64,000 bases of DNA from Nocardia sp. MH4 (GTDB lineage: Bacteria > Actinomycetota > Actinomycetes > Mycobacteriales > Mycobacteriaceae): assembly GCF_019266065.1 (NCBI RefSeq), contig NZ_LPNR01000128.1, positions 152,410 through 216,409 of the forward strand, written 5' to 3'. Under the pieces are notes generated by a model. It was not told the DNA's origin. It did not search any database and was given only the letters and a program-made list of their open reading frames with translations. Below are positions 44,887 through 54,233 of this stretch, piece by piece. Every line of letters starts with the position of its first letter. The stretch's first letter is position 1. The position numbers and the translations under genes are program-made.

Positions 44887-45651
44887 GACGTCGATGCCTT
44901 CAGCTTCTACCGCCGCAATACTCCGTTCGTTTTCCTCGACACCACCGCCGAGCGGCTACGGTTCGATGCACCTCACGACCTCGGGCACCTGTGTATTCAC
45001 GGCATTCATGCTGTGCCGCACGGGTGCGAGGCAGAAGCTGCGGCGATCAGTTCGCTAACGCGTTGCTCAAGTCGCCATGATGTTCTATCGGTGGGACTGC
45101 GAAACCCTAGCGTGGCGCAGGTCATCCGTGCCAAGGCTCGATGGAACGTGTCCGCGACAGCGCTGGCGAACCGGCTGCATGCGCTGGGTTTGATAGCTGA
45201 CTGGACGTATCGCGCAGCGTTGGTGGAATTGAGCAAGCGCGGAGTCCGCTCCGCGCGCCCAGGCTCGGCGCTTGTCCACGAATCGTCACAGGTGCTGGGT
45301 AAAGTGCTCGCCGGCCTGCATGGGCAAGGGATGACGGTGCGCGACATTGCCAAGGAGTTCGGTCTCACTCCCCAAGGGGTGACCGAGTACCTGTTCGGAC
45401 TGACGACGACCCAGCACGAAGGTAACGGGTCCGGACGGTCGCGGATGGATCGCTTCGCCCGTGCCTCCCTGTCGTGCGAGATTACGTATCTGCTGGGTGC
45501 AGCGCCGAGAACATTGCGTTGCAGGGTGTGCGCACGGCAGAATTTCTCGGACTTCTCGGCGTGCGCACCGGTCGAGTGCGGGTGCACACGGTCAGTTGCA
45601 CTGTGCGCACGGCTGAACGAGCGTGCGCACAGTGTCGATCTTGGGGGTTAA
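44887..45651 (+). pseudogene. ImmA/IrrE-type metallopeptidase fragment
   Basis: The open frame from 44887 (right after a TGA) reads 'NTPFVFLDTTAERLRFDAPH', then 'HDLGHLCIHG' as the H-E-x-x-H-like zinc site (HDLGH), and 'CEAEAAAISS' for the third ligand region. The typical C-terminal helix block follows ('VIRAKARWNVSATALANRLH', 'LGLIADWTYRALL'-like). The N-terminal HTH and start are lost; the first possible start is GTG 45013, behind the zinc site. The last 60-80 codons look unrelated. ImmA-type proteases cleave repressors of integrative elements. Confidence 0.6.
45528..45634. repeat. Phased array of GTGCGCAC palindromes
   Basis: Exact GTGCGCAC is at 45528, 45561, 45603 and 45623, with a one-mismatch copy GTGCACAC at 45582. 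Steps are 33, 21, 21 and 20 bp, i.e. whole helical turns. The last two copies are the ends of a perfect 12-bp inverted repeat (45599-45610 and 45623-45634, CACTGTGCGCAC, 12-nt centre). It overlaps the doubtful end of the ImmA-like frame. Confidence 0.8.
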
Positions 45652-46340
45652 CGTGCGTATGCACCCTGATCGGGGGAGCACAGGATCAGCTGTGGTGGGG
45701 CGGGTGAATCCAATCGCGCGAGAAATGGCTGTTGTCCCAGCTCTCGATGTCGTCGGGCGGGCGTCGGCCACCTCACGTTGCGTGCTCTGAAGGCGCCTGC
45801 CGCGCAGGCGTGGCCTGGCGGGGATCGTGGGGGTCGGCGCCACGGCATTAGCGTCAATCGGTCTGCGATCGTGGCTCACGTGATCTTGGCCCCGCTCGCC
45901 GGAGTAAGAGCTTTCGTCCCTCGATCTGCTCCCCGTACAGAGGACGATCGTCGAGAGCCGTTGATGCCGTGTAGACGGCTCCTGCATGTGAGCCATTCGG
46001 GAACTCAGCTCGACTTCTCTGCTTGTCCGCACGGCGTCTTTCGAGAAGGTCGTGAGTGCGATGCTCGGGTGTGTGACGCGCGATCGCTGGGTGCTAGTGG
46101 CTGTCGGCGATGCGGCGTTGCGGCGAGATACACGGCTCGGCCAGAAGGTGGTGTGTTGATCATCACGTGTGGATCGGGTCGGGCGGGGCCGTGCCGATCG
46201 CTCGTATGGCTTGGCACACTCTCAGGCGGCCTCGATCTGGGGTGCGCGATCGTCGATCTCGACGCAGGGCGAGTGGCTCTCCAACGCGGTGGCAGCGGGC
46301 GGGGACCCCACTATGTCACCACTAATTTGGCTGGACACGC
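45652..46340. other. Non-coding stretch between palindrome array and att region
   Basis: About 690 bp. Frames on both strands are Arg-rich chance readings. No integrase, excisionase or other recognised gene is visible. Confidence 0.4.
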
Positions 46341-46380
46341 CGTTGTCGAGCGTTGTCCAGCGTTGTCGATAGTTGTCGTA
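46341..46380 (+). repeat. Four 10-bp direct repeats (CGTTGTCGAG type)
   Basis: CGTTGTCGAG, CGTTGTCCAG, CGTTGTCGAT and AGTTGTCGTA follow each other without gap. The core GTTGTC is constant and the period is one helical turn. They lie about 95 bp before the tRNA-like end. Another GTTGTC is at 46447-46452. Confidence 0.75.
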
Positions 46381-46472
46381 TCGGAGCGTATTTCCCCAGG
46401 TAGGCATGCTGATTTGGTAGACGATGGTTGCCCAGAGTGGGCCACGGTTGTCTATGCCGCGCGCTCCGAGAA

Positions 46473-46501
46473 GGTCAGGGGTTCGATTCCCCTTAGCTCC
46501 A
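46473..46501 (+). other. 3' end of a tRNA(Ala)-like gene, probable attachment-site half
   Basis: The segment has a complete T-arm (AGGGG-TTCGATT-CCCCT) followed by TAGCTCC-A, the 3' acceptor strand of actinobacterial tRNA(Ala) genes. The preceding 70-90 bases cannot form the 5' acceptor, D-arm or anticodon arm; no GGGGCTA or GGAGCTA is there. So only the 3' part is present. That is what remains at the distal end of an element integrated into the 3' end of a tRNA gene. Confidence 0.65.
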
Positions 46502-46505
46502 CAAC

Positions 46506-46535
46506 GAAGGGCCCGGTCGGCAGACCGGGCCCTTC
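46506..46535 (+). terminator. Strong hairpin behind the tRNA-like end
   Basis: A perfect 13-bp stem (46506-46518 with 46523-46535, GAAGGGCCCGGTC and complement) closes a GGCA loop; TGCTTTT follows. This is a normal tRNA-gene terminator and supports a real tRNA 3' end upstream. Confidence 0.85.
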
Positions 46536-47012
46536 TGCTTTTCCGGCCGTCGGCCGTGCCCGGCAGCGGGTGGATCCTACGCGGCGGGCCCCGTGCGAAC
46601 ATGCCCATAAAAATATGGTTTGCGCCGTTTACCGCGCGGGTACTTCGTTTCTGTCGGACCGATGAATAGTTACCGACGCGTATGCGAATGACTCGTTCTG
46701 CGTTCCGCATTTCGAATGGCCCGATATGAGGGCTGGGTCGTATAGACTCACCTGGAATTTATTACCCAGGTCACAATTTCACGGCCACCTCGTCCTGCTC
46801 ACTTACAGCGAACCGCTATCGGTGTGCGGTGTATTTGCGGACCCTGCCGGCAGGCATTAACGTTTTCGGAAACTGGATAATCCGAGCAGGACCGCGAGCG
46901 CTCGCGCTCATCAAGTTCGCTGCCGGGGAGGAATCGGTTCATCAGCGAACAGAGGTGACGGCACCAGCGGGAGAGGTGCCGAACGCGTCTGTCGGAGTAT
47001 CAGGGGCAATTC
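46536..47012. other. Intergenic region upstream of glycosyltransferase gene
   Basis: About 480 bp, AT-richer than its flanks in the part 46600-46790. It has ACCTGG-N10-CCAGGT (46750-46771), a possible operator or hairpin, and AT-rich runs near 46607 and 46756 that could hold promoters for the gene at 47013. No gene seen. Confidence 0.4.
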
Positions 47013-48602
47013 ATGACAGCGGTCGTCGCGGTTCGCGCCGTGCCGGAGGAAATTCCGAATACCAACCCGTCGTTCGCTTTTCGCGGGGTCGCGGTGCTCG
47101 CCACGATCGCCGCGATCGCGCTGACCGTGACGGCGGGACGCTACGAGTTCTTCGGCGACGAGCTCTACTTCCTCTCCGCGGGCAGGCGGCTCGACTACAC
47201 CTACGCCGATCAGGGCGTGGTGGTGCCGCTGTTCGCCTGGATCGCCGACCTGCTCGCGCCGGGATCGACGACGGCGCTGCGGTTCCCTGCGGTCGTGATG
47301 GGCGTCGGCTCGGTCGTCGTGTCGGCGCTGATCGCCTACGAACTGCGGGGCAGCCACCGTGTGCAGCTGCTGGCCGCCGGCACCTACGCGACGTCGTATC
47401 TGGTGGCCACGCAGGTCGTGCTGAGCACCTTCTCCTTCGACGCCACCTTCACCGCCGTGATCACCTGGCTGTTCATCCGCTGGGTGCGGACCCGGCAGGA
47501 CCGGCTGCTGATCATCGCCGGACTCGTTGCCGCCCTGGACATGCAGGTGAAGTGGATGATCCCGCTGGTCTGGGCGTGCCTCGGGCTGGCCGTCGTGCTG
47601 TGCGGCCCCCGCGAGATCCTGCGCAGGCCCGCGCTGTGGGTGGCGATCGGTATCCTCGCCGCCTCCCTGATCCCGATCCTGATCTGGCAGTCCCAGCACA
47701 ACTGGCCGCAGCTGGCCATGGGCTCGATCATCGGCGCGGAGCAGGACGCGACCGGCTACGGTCCGCCGGGATTCTTTCCGCAGTGGCTCGGCTTGGCGGG
47801 CGTACTCGGCGCGTTGTTGCTCGCCTTCGGATTTTGGGCGGTGTACAAGCAGGAATCGCTGCGCCCGTATCGGTTCATCGCGGTGGCGCTGGTGATCATG
47901 ACCGTATTCGTCGTCGTCACGCACGGTCGGCCTTATTACCCGACGGGCTTCTTTCCCGCCATGTTCGCCCTCGGTGCCGTCGGCCTCTGGCAGTTCGACC
48001 GTAAACGGTGGATGAACTTGGCATTGATTCCGCTGGCTGGAATCTCGGTGGTGACATTCATTGCCATGATCACCGTGACGCCGCTGCCACCGAGTTGGCG
48101 CATTCAGGCCGAGGACGCCATCGATCTCGGCTTCCGCTCGGCATTCTGGGGAACCACCAATTGGTCGGAAATGGTGTCCGCCGTCGGCACCGGCTATCAC
48201 ACGCTGACGCCCGCGGAAAAGGCGAACTCCGCGGTGGTCGTGCAGGGGTACTGGCAGGCGGGTGCCGTCGAGCAGTTCGGGGCGCGGTACGGGCTGCCCG
48301 CCACGTACAGCCCGAGCCGGGGCTTCGGTTTCTTCGGCCCGCCGCCGGACTCGGCCACCTCGGTGATCTACCTCGGGCTCGACACCGCCGAGGCAGACCT
48401 GCGCGCCCGGTTCACCGAGGTGGAGCGCGTCGCACACCTCGACGATCCGATGGGGATCCCCGGCATCGACCGGATGGTCGCGGTCTGGCGCTGCAAGGGA
48501 CCGAAGCAGCCGTGGTCGGTCATGTGGGACGACATGACGACCCTGTACTTCGACCTCGGGCTCTGGCGCGACCCCAGGGCCACCACCCGGCCCACCCGCT
48601 GA
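47013..48602 (+). CDS. GT-C fold glycosyltransferase (PMT/ArnT-like, family 39)
   Basis: A 529-residue polytopic membrane protein. After the first helix comes the acidic loop 'RYEFFGDELYFLSAGRRLD', typical of dolichyl- or polyprenyl-phosphate-dependent GT-C enzymes (catalytic Asp/Glu). About ten further helices precede a soluble C-terminal domain of about 180 residues outside the membrane. Likely it moves a sugar from a decaprenyl-phosphate donor to an envelope acceptor. It is the first intact gene behind the island edge. It converges with the GtrA gene over a short hairpin. Confidence 0.87.
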   Translation: MTAVVAVRAVPEEIPNTNPSFAFRGVAVLATIAAIALTVTAGRYEFFGDELYFLSAGRRLDYTYADQGVVVPLFAWIADLLAPGSTTALRFPAVVMGVGSVVVSALIAYELRGSHRVQLLAAGTYATSYLVATQVVLSTFSFDATFTAVITWLFIRWVRTRQDRLLIIAGLVAALDMQVKWMIPLVWACLGLAVVLCGPREILRRPALWVAIGILAASLIPILIWQSQHNWPQLAMGSIIGAEQDATGYGPPGFFPQWLGLAGVLGALLLAFGFWAVYKQESLRPYRFIAVALVIMTVFVVVTHGRPYYPTGFFPAMFALGAVGLWQFDRKRWMNLALIPLAGISVVTFIAMITVTPLPPSWRIQAEDAIDLGFRSAFWGTTNWSEMVSAVGTGYHTLTPAEKANSAVVVQGYWQAGAVEQFGARYGLPATYSPSRGFGFFGPPPDSATSVIYLGLDTAEADLRARFTEVERVAHLDDPMGIPGIDRMVAVWRCKGPKQPWSVMWDDMTTLYFDLGLWRDPRATTRPTR

Positions 48603-48618
48603 GCGGCGGGCGGCTCAG
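48599..48618. terminator. Hairpin between convergent genes, including both stop codons
   Basis: CTGAGC (48599-48604) pairs with GCTCAG (48613-48618). The TGA of the glycosyltransferase and the TGA of the GtrA gene lie in the two arms. Short, so its strength as a bidirectional terminator is uncertain. Confidence 0.4.
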
Positions 48619-49094
48619 AACACCAGGCCGCGCAGGGCCAGGAAACGCAGGCCGCCGACCAGCGCCATCACGACGAGCACGGCGCCCGCCTGCGTCGTCT
48701 GACCGAGGCCCGGCGCCAGTGATTCCAGCCCGGCCAGGGCGGCGGAGCTGGTCAGCAGGCCGATCAGGGCCAGACCGCCGCCCTGGCATTGCGCGGTGAG
48801 CCGGCCCACCCGGTCGGCCGCCCGGAAGGTGAGCTGACGGTGTAGCTCGTTGGCGATAACGGTGCTCACGAGCGAGCCCGCGATGTTGGCGACCAGCGGT
48901 CCCAGTCCAGCGCAGGCCACGAACAGCGCGACGTAGGCGATATTGCTGGCACCGCCGACGAGCGCGAAGCGGATCAGCTGCGCGAGGGGGTGATCGCCGC
49001 GCAGGAACGGCCACGCGCGGCCGGACCGGTCGCCGCGCGGCAGCACGACGAGGGCGGGACGCAGGGGCGAGGCGGCGAAGGCGGTGCTGTTCAC
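48615..49094 (-). CDS. GtrA family membrane protein
   Basis: A 159-residue protein with four membrane segments and the GtrA-type start 'LIRFALVGGASNIAYVALF', then 'NELHRQLTFR'. GtrA-like proteins help transfer or flip polyprenyl-linked sugars. The GTG start at 49094 is 6-7 nt after the predicted -10 element and has no ribosome site, so the mRNA is likely leaderless. The gene is under the heptamer-repeat promoter shared with the ABC exporter. It may work with the GT-C enzyme beside it. Confidence 0.88.
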   Translation of the reverse strand: MNSTAFAASPLRPALVVLPRGDRSGRAWPFLRGDHPLAQLIRFALVGGASNIAYVALFVACAGLGPLVANIAGSLVSTVIANELHRQLTFRAADRVGRLTAQCQGGGLALIGLLTSSAALAGLESLAPGLGQTTQAGAVLVVMALVGGLRFLALRGLVF

Positions 49095-49100
49095 GAGGAC

Positions 49101-49157
49101 TACCGTCGCCGTCCGCGCTGACGCCGACCTGACGCCGGACTGACATGCCGCTGGCGC
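49101..49157 (-). promoter_or_regulatory. SARP-type promoter of the gtrA gene
   Basis: Read on the minus strand: degenerate GCGCCAG, then ATGTCAG, GCGTCAG, GCGTCAG at 11-bp steps (plus-strand positions 49151-49157, 49140-49146, 49129-49135, 49118-49124). After the last one come 8 nt and then GCGACGGTAGT, ending 6-7 nt before the GTG start. The geometry is the same as at 49172 and 54119. Confidence 0.75.
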
Positions 49158-49171
49158 GGCGCGCGGCGGCG

Positions 49172-49231
49172 GCGTCAGCGGGGGTGTCAGGGCGGTGTCA
49201 GCCCGGTATCAGGTCCACCGGCGACGGTGAT
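49172..49231 (+). promoter_or_regulatory. SARP-type promoter of the ABC exporter operon
   Basis: Heptamers GCGTCAG (49172), GTGTCAG (49184), GTGTCAG (49195) and GTATCAG (49206) have steps of 12, 11 and 11 bp. After 8 nt comes GCGACGGTGAT (49221-49231), which contains the likely -10 box. The ATG at 49236 follows at once, so translation is probably leaderless. Direct heptamers with 11-bp spacing are the known binding mode of SARP regulators. Confidence 0.8.
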
Positions 49232-49235
49232 CACC

Positions 49236-50176
<941 letters not shown>

Positions 50177-50180
<4 letters not shown>

Positions 50181-50956
50181 GCACCCGCACCGCACCTAGC
50201 ACCCTGTCCGCCGCGCTGTTCGACGCCTCGGTCATGTTGCGCCGCAACTTCACCCACATCACCCGCTCGCCGGTCACCATCTTCAACGCGGCGCTGATGC
50301 CGGTGATGATGATGCTGATCTTCGTCTATGTCTTCGGCGACGCCTTCGACGTCGGCGAGAACTACATCGACTACGCGGTGCCCGGCATGCTCATGCTGGC
50401 CATCAGCTACGGGCTGTCCGGCACCGCGGTGTCGGTGAGCTCCGATATGACCAAGGGCGTCATCAACCGGTTCAAGGTCATGGACGTGTCCCGGGGTGCC
50501 GTGCTGACCGGGCACGTGGCCGCGAGCATGCTGACCAATGTCGTCGCGATCACCGCCGTGCTCGGGGTCGGTTTCGCGCTGGGGTTCCGCTCGCCGGCGA
50601 CCGCGGTGCAGTGGCTCGGCGCGCTCGGGGTGCTGCTGGCGACGGCCTTCGCCGCCGCCTGGCTGACCGTCGCGCTCGGCATGGCCGCGAAGACCCCGGA
50701 GGCGGCCGGGATGTCGGTGGTGCCGTTGATCATGCTGCCCTTCCTGAGCAGCGCGATCGTGCCTGCCGACAAGATGGGCCAGGGCATCCGGCAGTTCGCC
50801 CAGTATCAGCCCTTCACCCCGATCATCGAGTCGGTGCGCGGCTTCCTGACCGGGCAGCCCTCCGGCGGCCACACCGTCGCGGCACTGGCCTGGTGCGCCG
50901 GGTTCGCCGTCGTCGGTTACCTGTGGTCGCGGGCGAGCTTCACGAAGCGAGCGTGA
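50177..50956 (+). CDS. ABC-2 type permease (DrrB-like)
   Basis: A 259-residue membrane subunit with six hydrophobic segments and the ABC-2 pattern 'NAALMPVMMMLIFVYVFGDA', 'GMLMLAISYGLSGTAVS', 'DMTKGVINRFKVM'. It forms the exporter with the ATPase just upstream. Its end overlaps the 3' end of the convergent SARP gene by 17 bp. Confidence 0.93.
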
Positions 50957-53900
50957 TCGCGACCAGCTCGGCCGGATCAGCGTCCGCACCCACCCGCATC
51001 GCCTCGGTGAACTCCTTGTCACCGAGGCGATCTCGTGCGGTCGCCTCGATGCGGGCCGCGTCCGGGTGGGACAGATCGGGGACGCCGCGCGTGGCGGTGC
51101 TCGCCGCCAGTAGTCGCGCGGCCTGCTCGTATTGCTCGGACCGCAAGGCCAGGTCGGCGACGCCGATGAGGACGTGGGCCATCAGGGGAGCGTGGCCGGC
51201 CAGGGTCGCCGCCCGCACGGCCGAGGCGTGTCGGGCACGCGCCTCGTCGAGGTCGACGGCCAGGTAGCCGAGCAGGACATGCAGCAGCGCACTGACATTC
51301 GGCTGGTCGGCATCGCTGCCGAGCAGGCCGCGCGCGAGGTCGATCTGCTGATGCGCCGGTTCGGTCTCGCCGTTCCAGCGGGCCAGTTCCGCCCGGGTCA
51401 GGGCGACTTCGGCCAGCGCGGTCGGCCAGCCCGCCCGGTCCGCGCAGCGCTGCGCGTCGGCCAGCGCCGCCGCGCTCGCCTCGGCGTCGCCGAGCCGCCA
51501 GTACAGCTGGGCCTGCCGGGTCCGCATGCCGACCACGTCCTCGATCGCGCCGACCTCGGTGACCACCGCGATCGCCTGCTCGTAGAGCTCACTCGCGGCG
51601 GCGAATTCGCCGCGCATGGCGGTCCGGCTCGCCAGTTCGGTCAGCGCGAACGACATCCCCCAGCGCTCACCCAGCGCGCGGAACTCGGTCAGCGCCTGCT
51701 CGAGGTACTCGTCGGCTTCCGGGCCGTCGTGGCCGAGCACGGTGCGCAGCTTGCCCAGTTGCAGCCGCGCCAGGGCGCGGGCCCAGGGGTCCTCGTCGGT
51801 GAGCACCGCTTCGAAGGCGGGGAGATAGGCGTCGGGGCCCTGGAGCATGTGTTTCAGCGCGGCGGTGAAGCGCAGCGCCGGATGGCCGCCCCGGCTGTCG
51901 CGGCCGTACTCGTAGGCCTTGTCGATCCATTCGGCCACCTGGTGCTCGTCATTGCGTCCCGAGGTCACGAAGTGCACGACCAGGCCGTAGACGGTGGCCC
52001 TGGTCTCGTCGTCGACCTCACCGGACAGTTCGGCGGCCGCGATGACCAGCTCGGTGCCCTCGGCCTTGTGCCCGCCCAGCCACCAGTACCAGCCCGCGGC
52101 TGCCGCGAGCCCCATCGCCCCGGCGGTGTCGGCGGCCGCGAGCGCGCCGCGCATCGCGGCCGCGATGTTGTCGTGTTCGGCGTCGAGCACGGCGAGCCAC
52201 TCCAGCTGTTCGGCGCGGCGCAGGTGCGGTTCGGCGGTGGCGGCCAGGCCGGCGAAGTACGCCTGGTGGGCCCGGCGGGCCGACTCGGCGTCGCCGGCTT
52301 CGACCAGGCGGTCGGCGGCGTACTGCTTGATCGTCTCGAGCAGGCGATAGCGCGGGGCGGGGTCCTCGGTGACGACCAGCAGCGACTTCTCGGCCAGCGC
52401 GGTGAGCAGGTCGAGCACCTCCCACTGCTCGACCTGCGCACCGGCGCACACCTGTTCGGCCGCTTCCAGACTCGCGCCACCGGCGAACACCGACAGCCGC
52501 GACAGCACCCGGCGTTCGGCGTCGCTGAGCAGCTCCCAGCTCCAGTCGACCACCGCGCGCAGCGTCCGGTGCTGCGCGATCGCGGTGCGGCTGCCACCGG
52601 TCAGCAGCCGGAACCGGTCGTCGAGCCGGTGGGCGAGCTGATCGAGGGACATGGTGCGCAAGCGCGCCGCGGCCAGCTCGATCGCCAGCGGAATGCCGTC
52701 GAGCGCCCGGCAGACGCGCGCCATGGTCGCCCAGGTGTCCGGATCGGTGCCGAGGTCGGTGCGCACCGCGCTCGCCCGGTCGCGCAGCAGGGCGACGGCG
52801 GGGGAGGACTCGATCTCGCGCGGCTGCGCCACGGCGGCGGGCAGGCTCAGCGGCCGCACCTGCCACAGGGCCTCGCCGGTGATGCCGAGCGGTTCCCGGC
52901 TCGTGGCCAGGATGCGCAGCCGGGTGCACTCGCCGAGGATCCGATGGGCGAAGGTCGCCGCCGCCTCGATCACGTGCTCGCAGTTGTCCAGGATCAGCAG
53001 GGTCTCGCGGTCGCGGATCGCCGCGACGAGCCGGTCCATCGGGTCGGCGGTGGAGGCGCTGCCCAGCAACGCGTCCCGGAGACCGAGGGCGGCCAGCGCC
53101 GCCTGCGCCAGGTCGCCGTCGCTGTCGGCGGCGGCCAGTTCCACCAGCCAGGCGCCGTCGGGCAGGTCACCGAGCATGGTCCGGGCGGTCTCCACGGCGA
53201 GCCGGGTCTTGCCCGATCCGCCCGGACCGGTGAGCGTGGTGAGCCGGTGCGCCGCGATGAGTTCGCGGACCACGGCGATATCGGCCTCCTTGCCGACGAA
53301 ACTCGTCAGCTCCGCTCGCAGGTTGGTCGTGCGCTCCTGGGGTCGCGCGCCGACCTCGCCGCGCAACAGCGCGACGTGCAGCGCCGAGAGCTCCGGGGAG
53401 GGATCGACCCCGAGTTCGTCGGCCAGCGCTTCCCTGGCGCGCTGGTACACGATCAGCGCCTCCGGTGCCCGGCCCGCCGCGCCGAGTGCGCGCATCAGCG
53501 CGGCGACCAGCCGCTCCCGCACCGGGTGCCTGGCCACGAGCTCGGTCAACTCGGCGACCAGGTCGGCGCCCTCGCCCAGCTGGATCTGCGCCTCGTAGCG
53601 GTCCTCCAGGGCGGCCAGGTACAGGCCGTCGAAGCGGGTGATCACCGCGTCCACGGCCGCGCTGTCGCCGAGGTCGCGCAGCGGGTCCCCGCGCCACAGG
53701 CCGGTGGCTTCGCGGAGCAGCCGGGCCCGGTGCGCGACCTCGCCGCCGCGCGCCCGATCGACGAGCTGCTCGAAGCGCACGGCGTCGACGGCGTCGGGCG
53801 CCACCGTGAGCCGGTAGCCGCCGGTCTGCACGTCGATGGCGCCGTCGGGCAGGACCCGGCGCAGTCGCGAGACCAGCGCTTGCAGGGCGTTCGCCGCGTC

Positions 53901-54080
53901 GGCGGGCGGCTGTTCGCCCCAGATCCAGTCGACCAGGCGCTCTTTCGAGACGGCGCGGCCCGGTTCGAGAGCCAGGGCGACGAGCAGCGCCCGCAGCCGG
54001 GCGCCCGGTACCGCTATCGATCCGCCGTCTTTCGTCCGGATCTCCAGCGGCCCCAATATCCCGATCTGCACCCGGCCCAT
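50940..54080 (-). CDS. Large SARP/AfsR-type transcriptional regulator
   Basis: A 1046-residue regulator: an OmpR-like winged helix (about residues 1-95), a BTAD domain (about 98-240), an NB-ARC-like ATPase with Walker A 'GPGGSGKT' at 285-292 and 'LLILDNCEHV' as Walker B, and a long C-terminal helical repeat (TPR-like) region from about 570. Such proteins bind direct heptamer repeats and activate target operons; the ATPase part is a control module. Matching repeats occur at three promoters of this neighbourhood, so its likely targets are the gtrA, ABC exporter and DUF4097-P450 units. Confidence 0.93.
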   Translation of the reverse strand: MGRVQIGILGPLEIRTKDGGSIAVPGARLRALLVALALEPGRAVSKERLVDWIWGEQPPADAANALQALVSRLRRVLPDGAIDVQTGGYRLTVAPDAVDAVRFEQLVDRARGGEVAHRARLLREATGLWRGDPLRDLGDSAAVDAVITRFDGLYLAALEDRYEAQIQLGEGADLVAELTELVARHPVRERLVAALMRALGAAGRAPEALIVYQRAREALADELGVDPSPELSALHVALLRGEVGARPQERTTNLRAELTSFVGKEADIAVVRELIAAHRLTTLTGPGGSGKTRLAVETARTMLGDLPDGAWLVELAAADSDGDLAQAALAALGLRDALLGSASTADPMDRLVAAIRDRETLLILDNCEHVIEAAATFAHRILGECTRLRILATSREPLGITGEALWQVRPLSLPAAVAQPREIESSPAVALLRDRASAVRTDLGTDPDTWATMARVCRALDGIPLAIELAAARLRTMSLDQLAHRLDDRFRLLTGGSRTAIAQHRTLRAVVDWSWELLSDAERRVLSRLSVFAGGASLEAAEQVCAGAQVEQWEVLDLLTALAEKSLLVVTEDPAPRYRLLETIKQYAADRLVEAGDAESARRAHQAYFAGLAATAEPHLRRAEQLEWLAVLDAEHDNIAAAMRGALAAADTAGAMGLAAAAGWYWWLGGHKAEGTELVIAAAELSGEVDDETRATVYGLVVHFVTSGRNDEHQVAEWIDKAYEYGRDSRGGHPALRFTAALKHMLQGPDAYLPAFEAVLTDEDPWARALARLQLGKLRTVLGHDGPEADEYLEQALTEFRALGERWGMSFALTELASRTAMRGEFAAASELYEQAIAVVTEVGAIEDVVGMRTRQAQLYWRLGDAEASAAALADAQRCADRAGWPTALAEVALTRAELARWNGETEPAHQQIDLARGLLGSDADQPNVSALLHVLLGYLAVDLDEARARHASAVRAATLAGHAPLMAHVLIGVADLALRSEQYEQAARLLAASTATRGVPDLSHPDAARIEATARDRLGDKEFTEAMRVGADADPAELVAITLAS

Positions 54081-54118
54081 TGTGCCTCGCGCGTCAATCG
54101 GTCGCCGGTCCGGATATC

Positions 54119-54178
54119 GCGTCAGCGCGGGCGTCAGCGCGGTGTCAGGTCGGTGTCAGGCGGGCTCGCGACAGTAGT
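54119..54178 (+). promoter_or_regulatory. SARP-type promoter of the DUF4097-P450 operon
   Basis: Heptamers GCGTCAG (54119), GCGTCAG (54131), GTGTCAG (54142) and GTGTCAG (54153) have steps 12, 11 and 11 bp, the same as at the ABC promoter. After 8 nt comes GCGACAGTAGT (54168-54178). The bases after it (CCATCAACAAC) still resemble the start region of the ABC gene. Here the message has a leader of about 50 nt and an AGGAGA ribosome site. The site is also 40 bp upstream of the divergent SARP gene. Confidence 0.8.
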
Positions 54179-54233
54179 GCCATCAACAACGCAGCCCCCG
54201 GAAACCGGGCGGCCCGATCTCCAGGAGACAACC

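Noticed and set aside
45528..45634. Reading the GTGCGCAC array as a CRISPR array
   Set aside because: Repeat unit is only 8 bp and palindromic, spacers are 12-25 bp, and no cas gene is in the window.
46415..46501. A complete tRNA gene ending at 46501
   Set aside because: The T-arm and 3' acceptor are good, but no 5' acceptor, D-arm or anticodon arm can be formed upstream. It is read as a 3' fragment only.
45592..46665. Long frames on both strands near the att end as possible integrase or excisionase
   Set aside because: None shows the R-H-R-Y pattern of tyrosine integrases or a serine-recombinase start; composition is that of non-coding DNA.
46911..48437. A 508-codon minus-strand frame opposite the glycosyltransferase
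   Set aside because: Shadow of a real membrane-protein gene; His/Arg/Asp-rich without any domain.
51132..54233. A very long plus-strand open frame (over 1000 codons) opposite the SARP regulator gene
   Set aside because: It is antisense to a clear multi-domain regulator and has the Arg/Gly/Gln-rich make-up of a shadow frame in GC-rich DNA. Only its last 211 codons (from 54234) code for a real protein.
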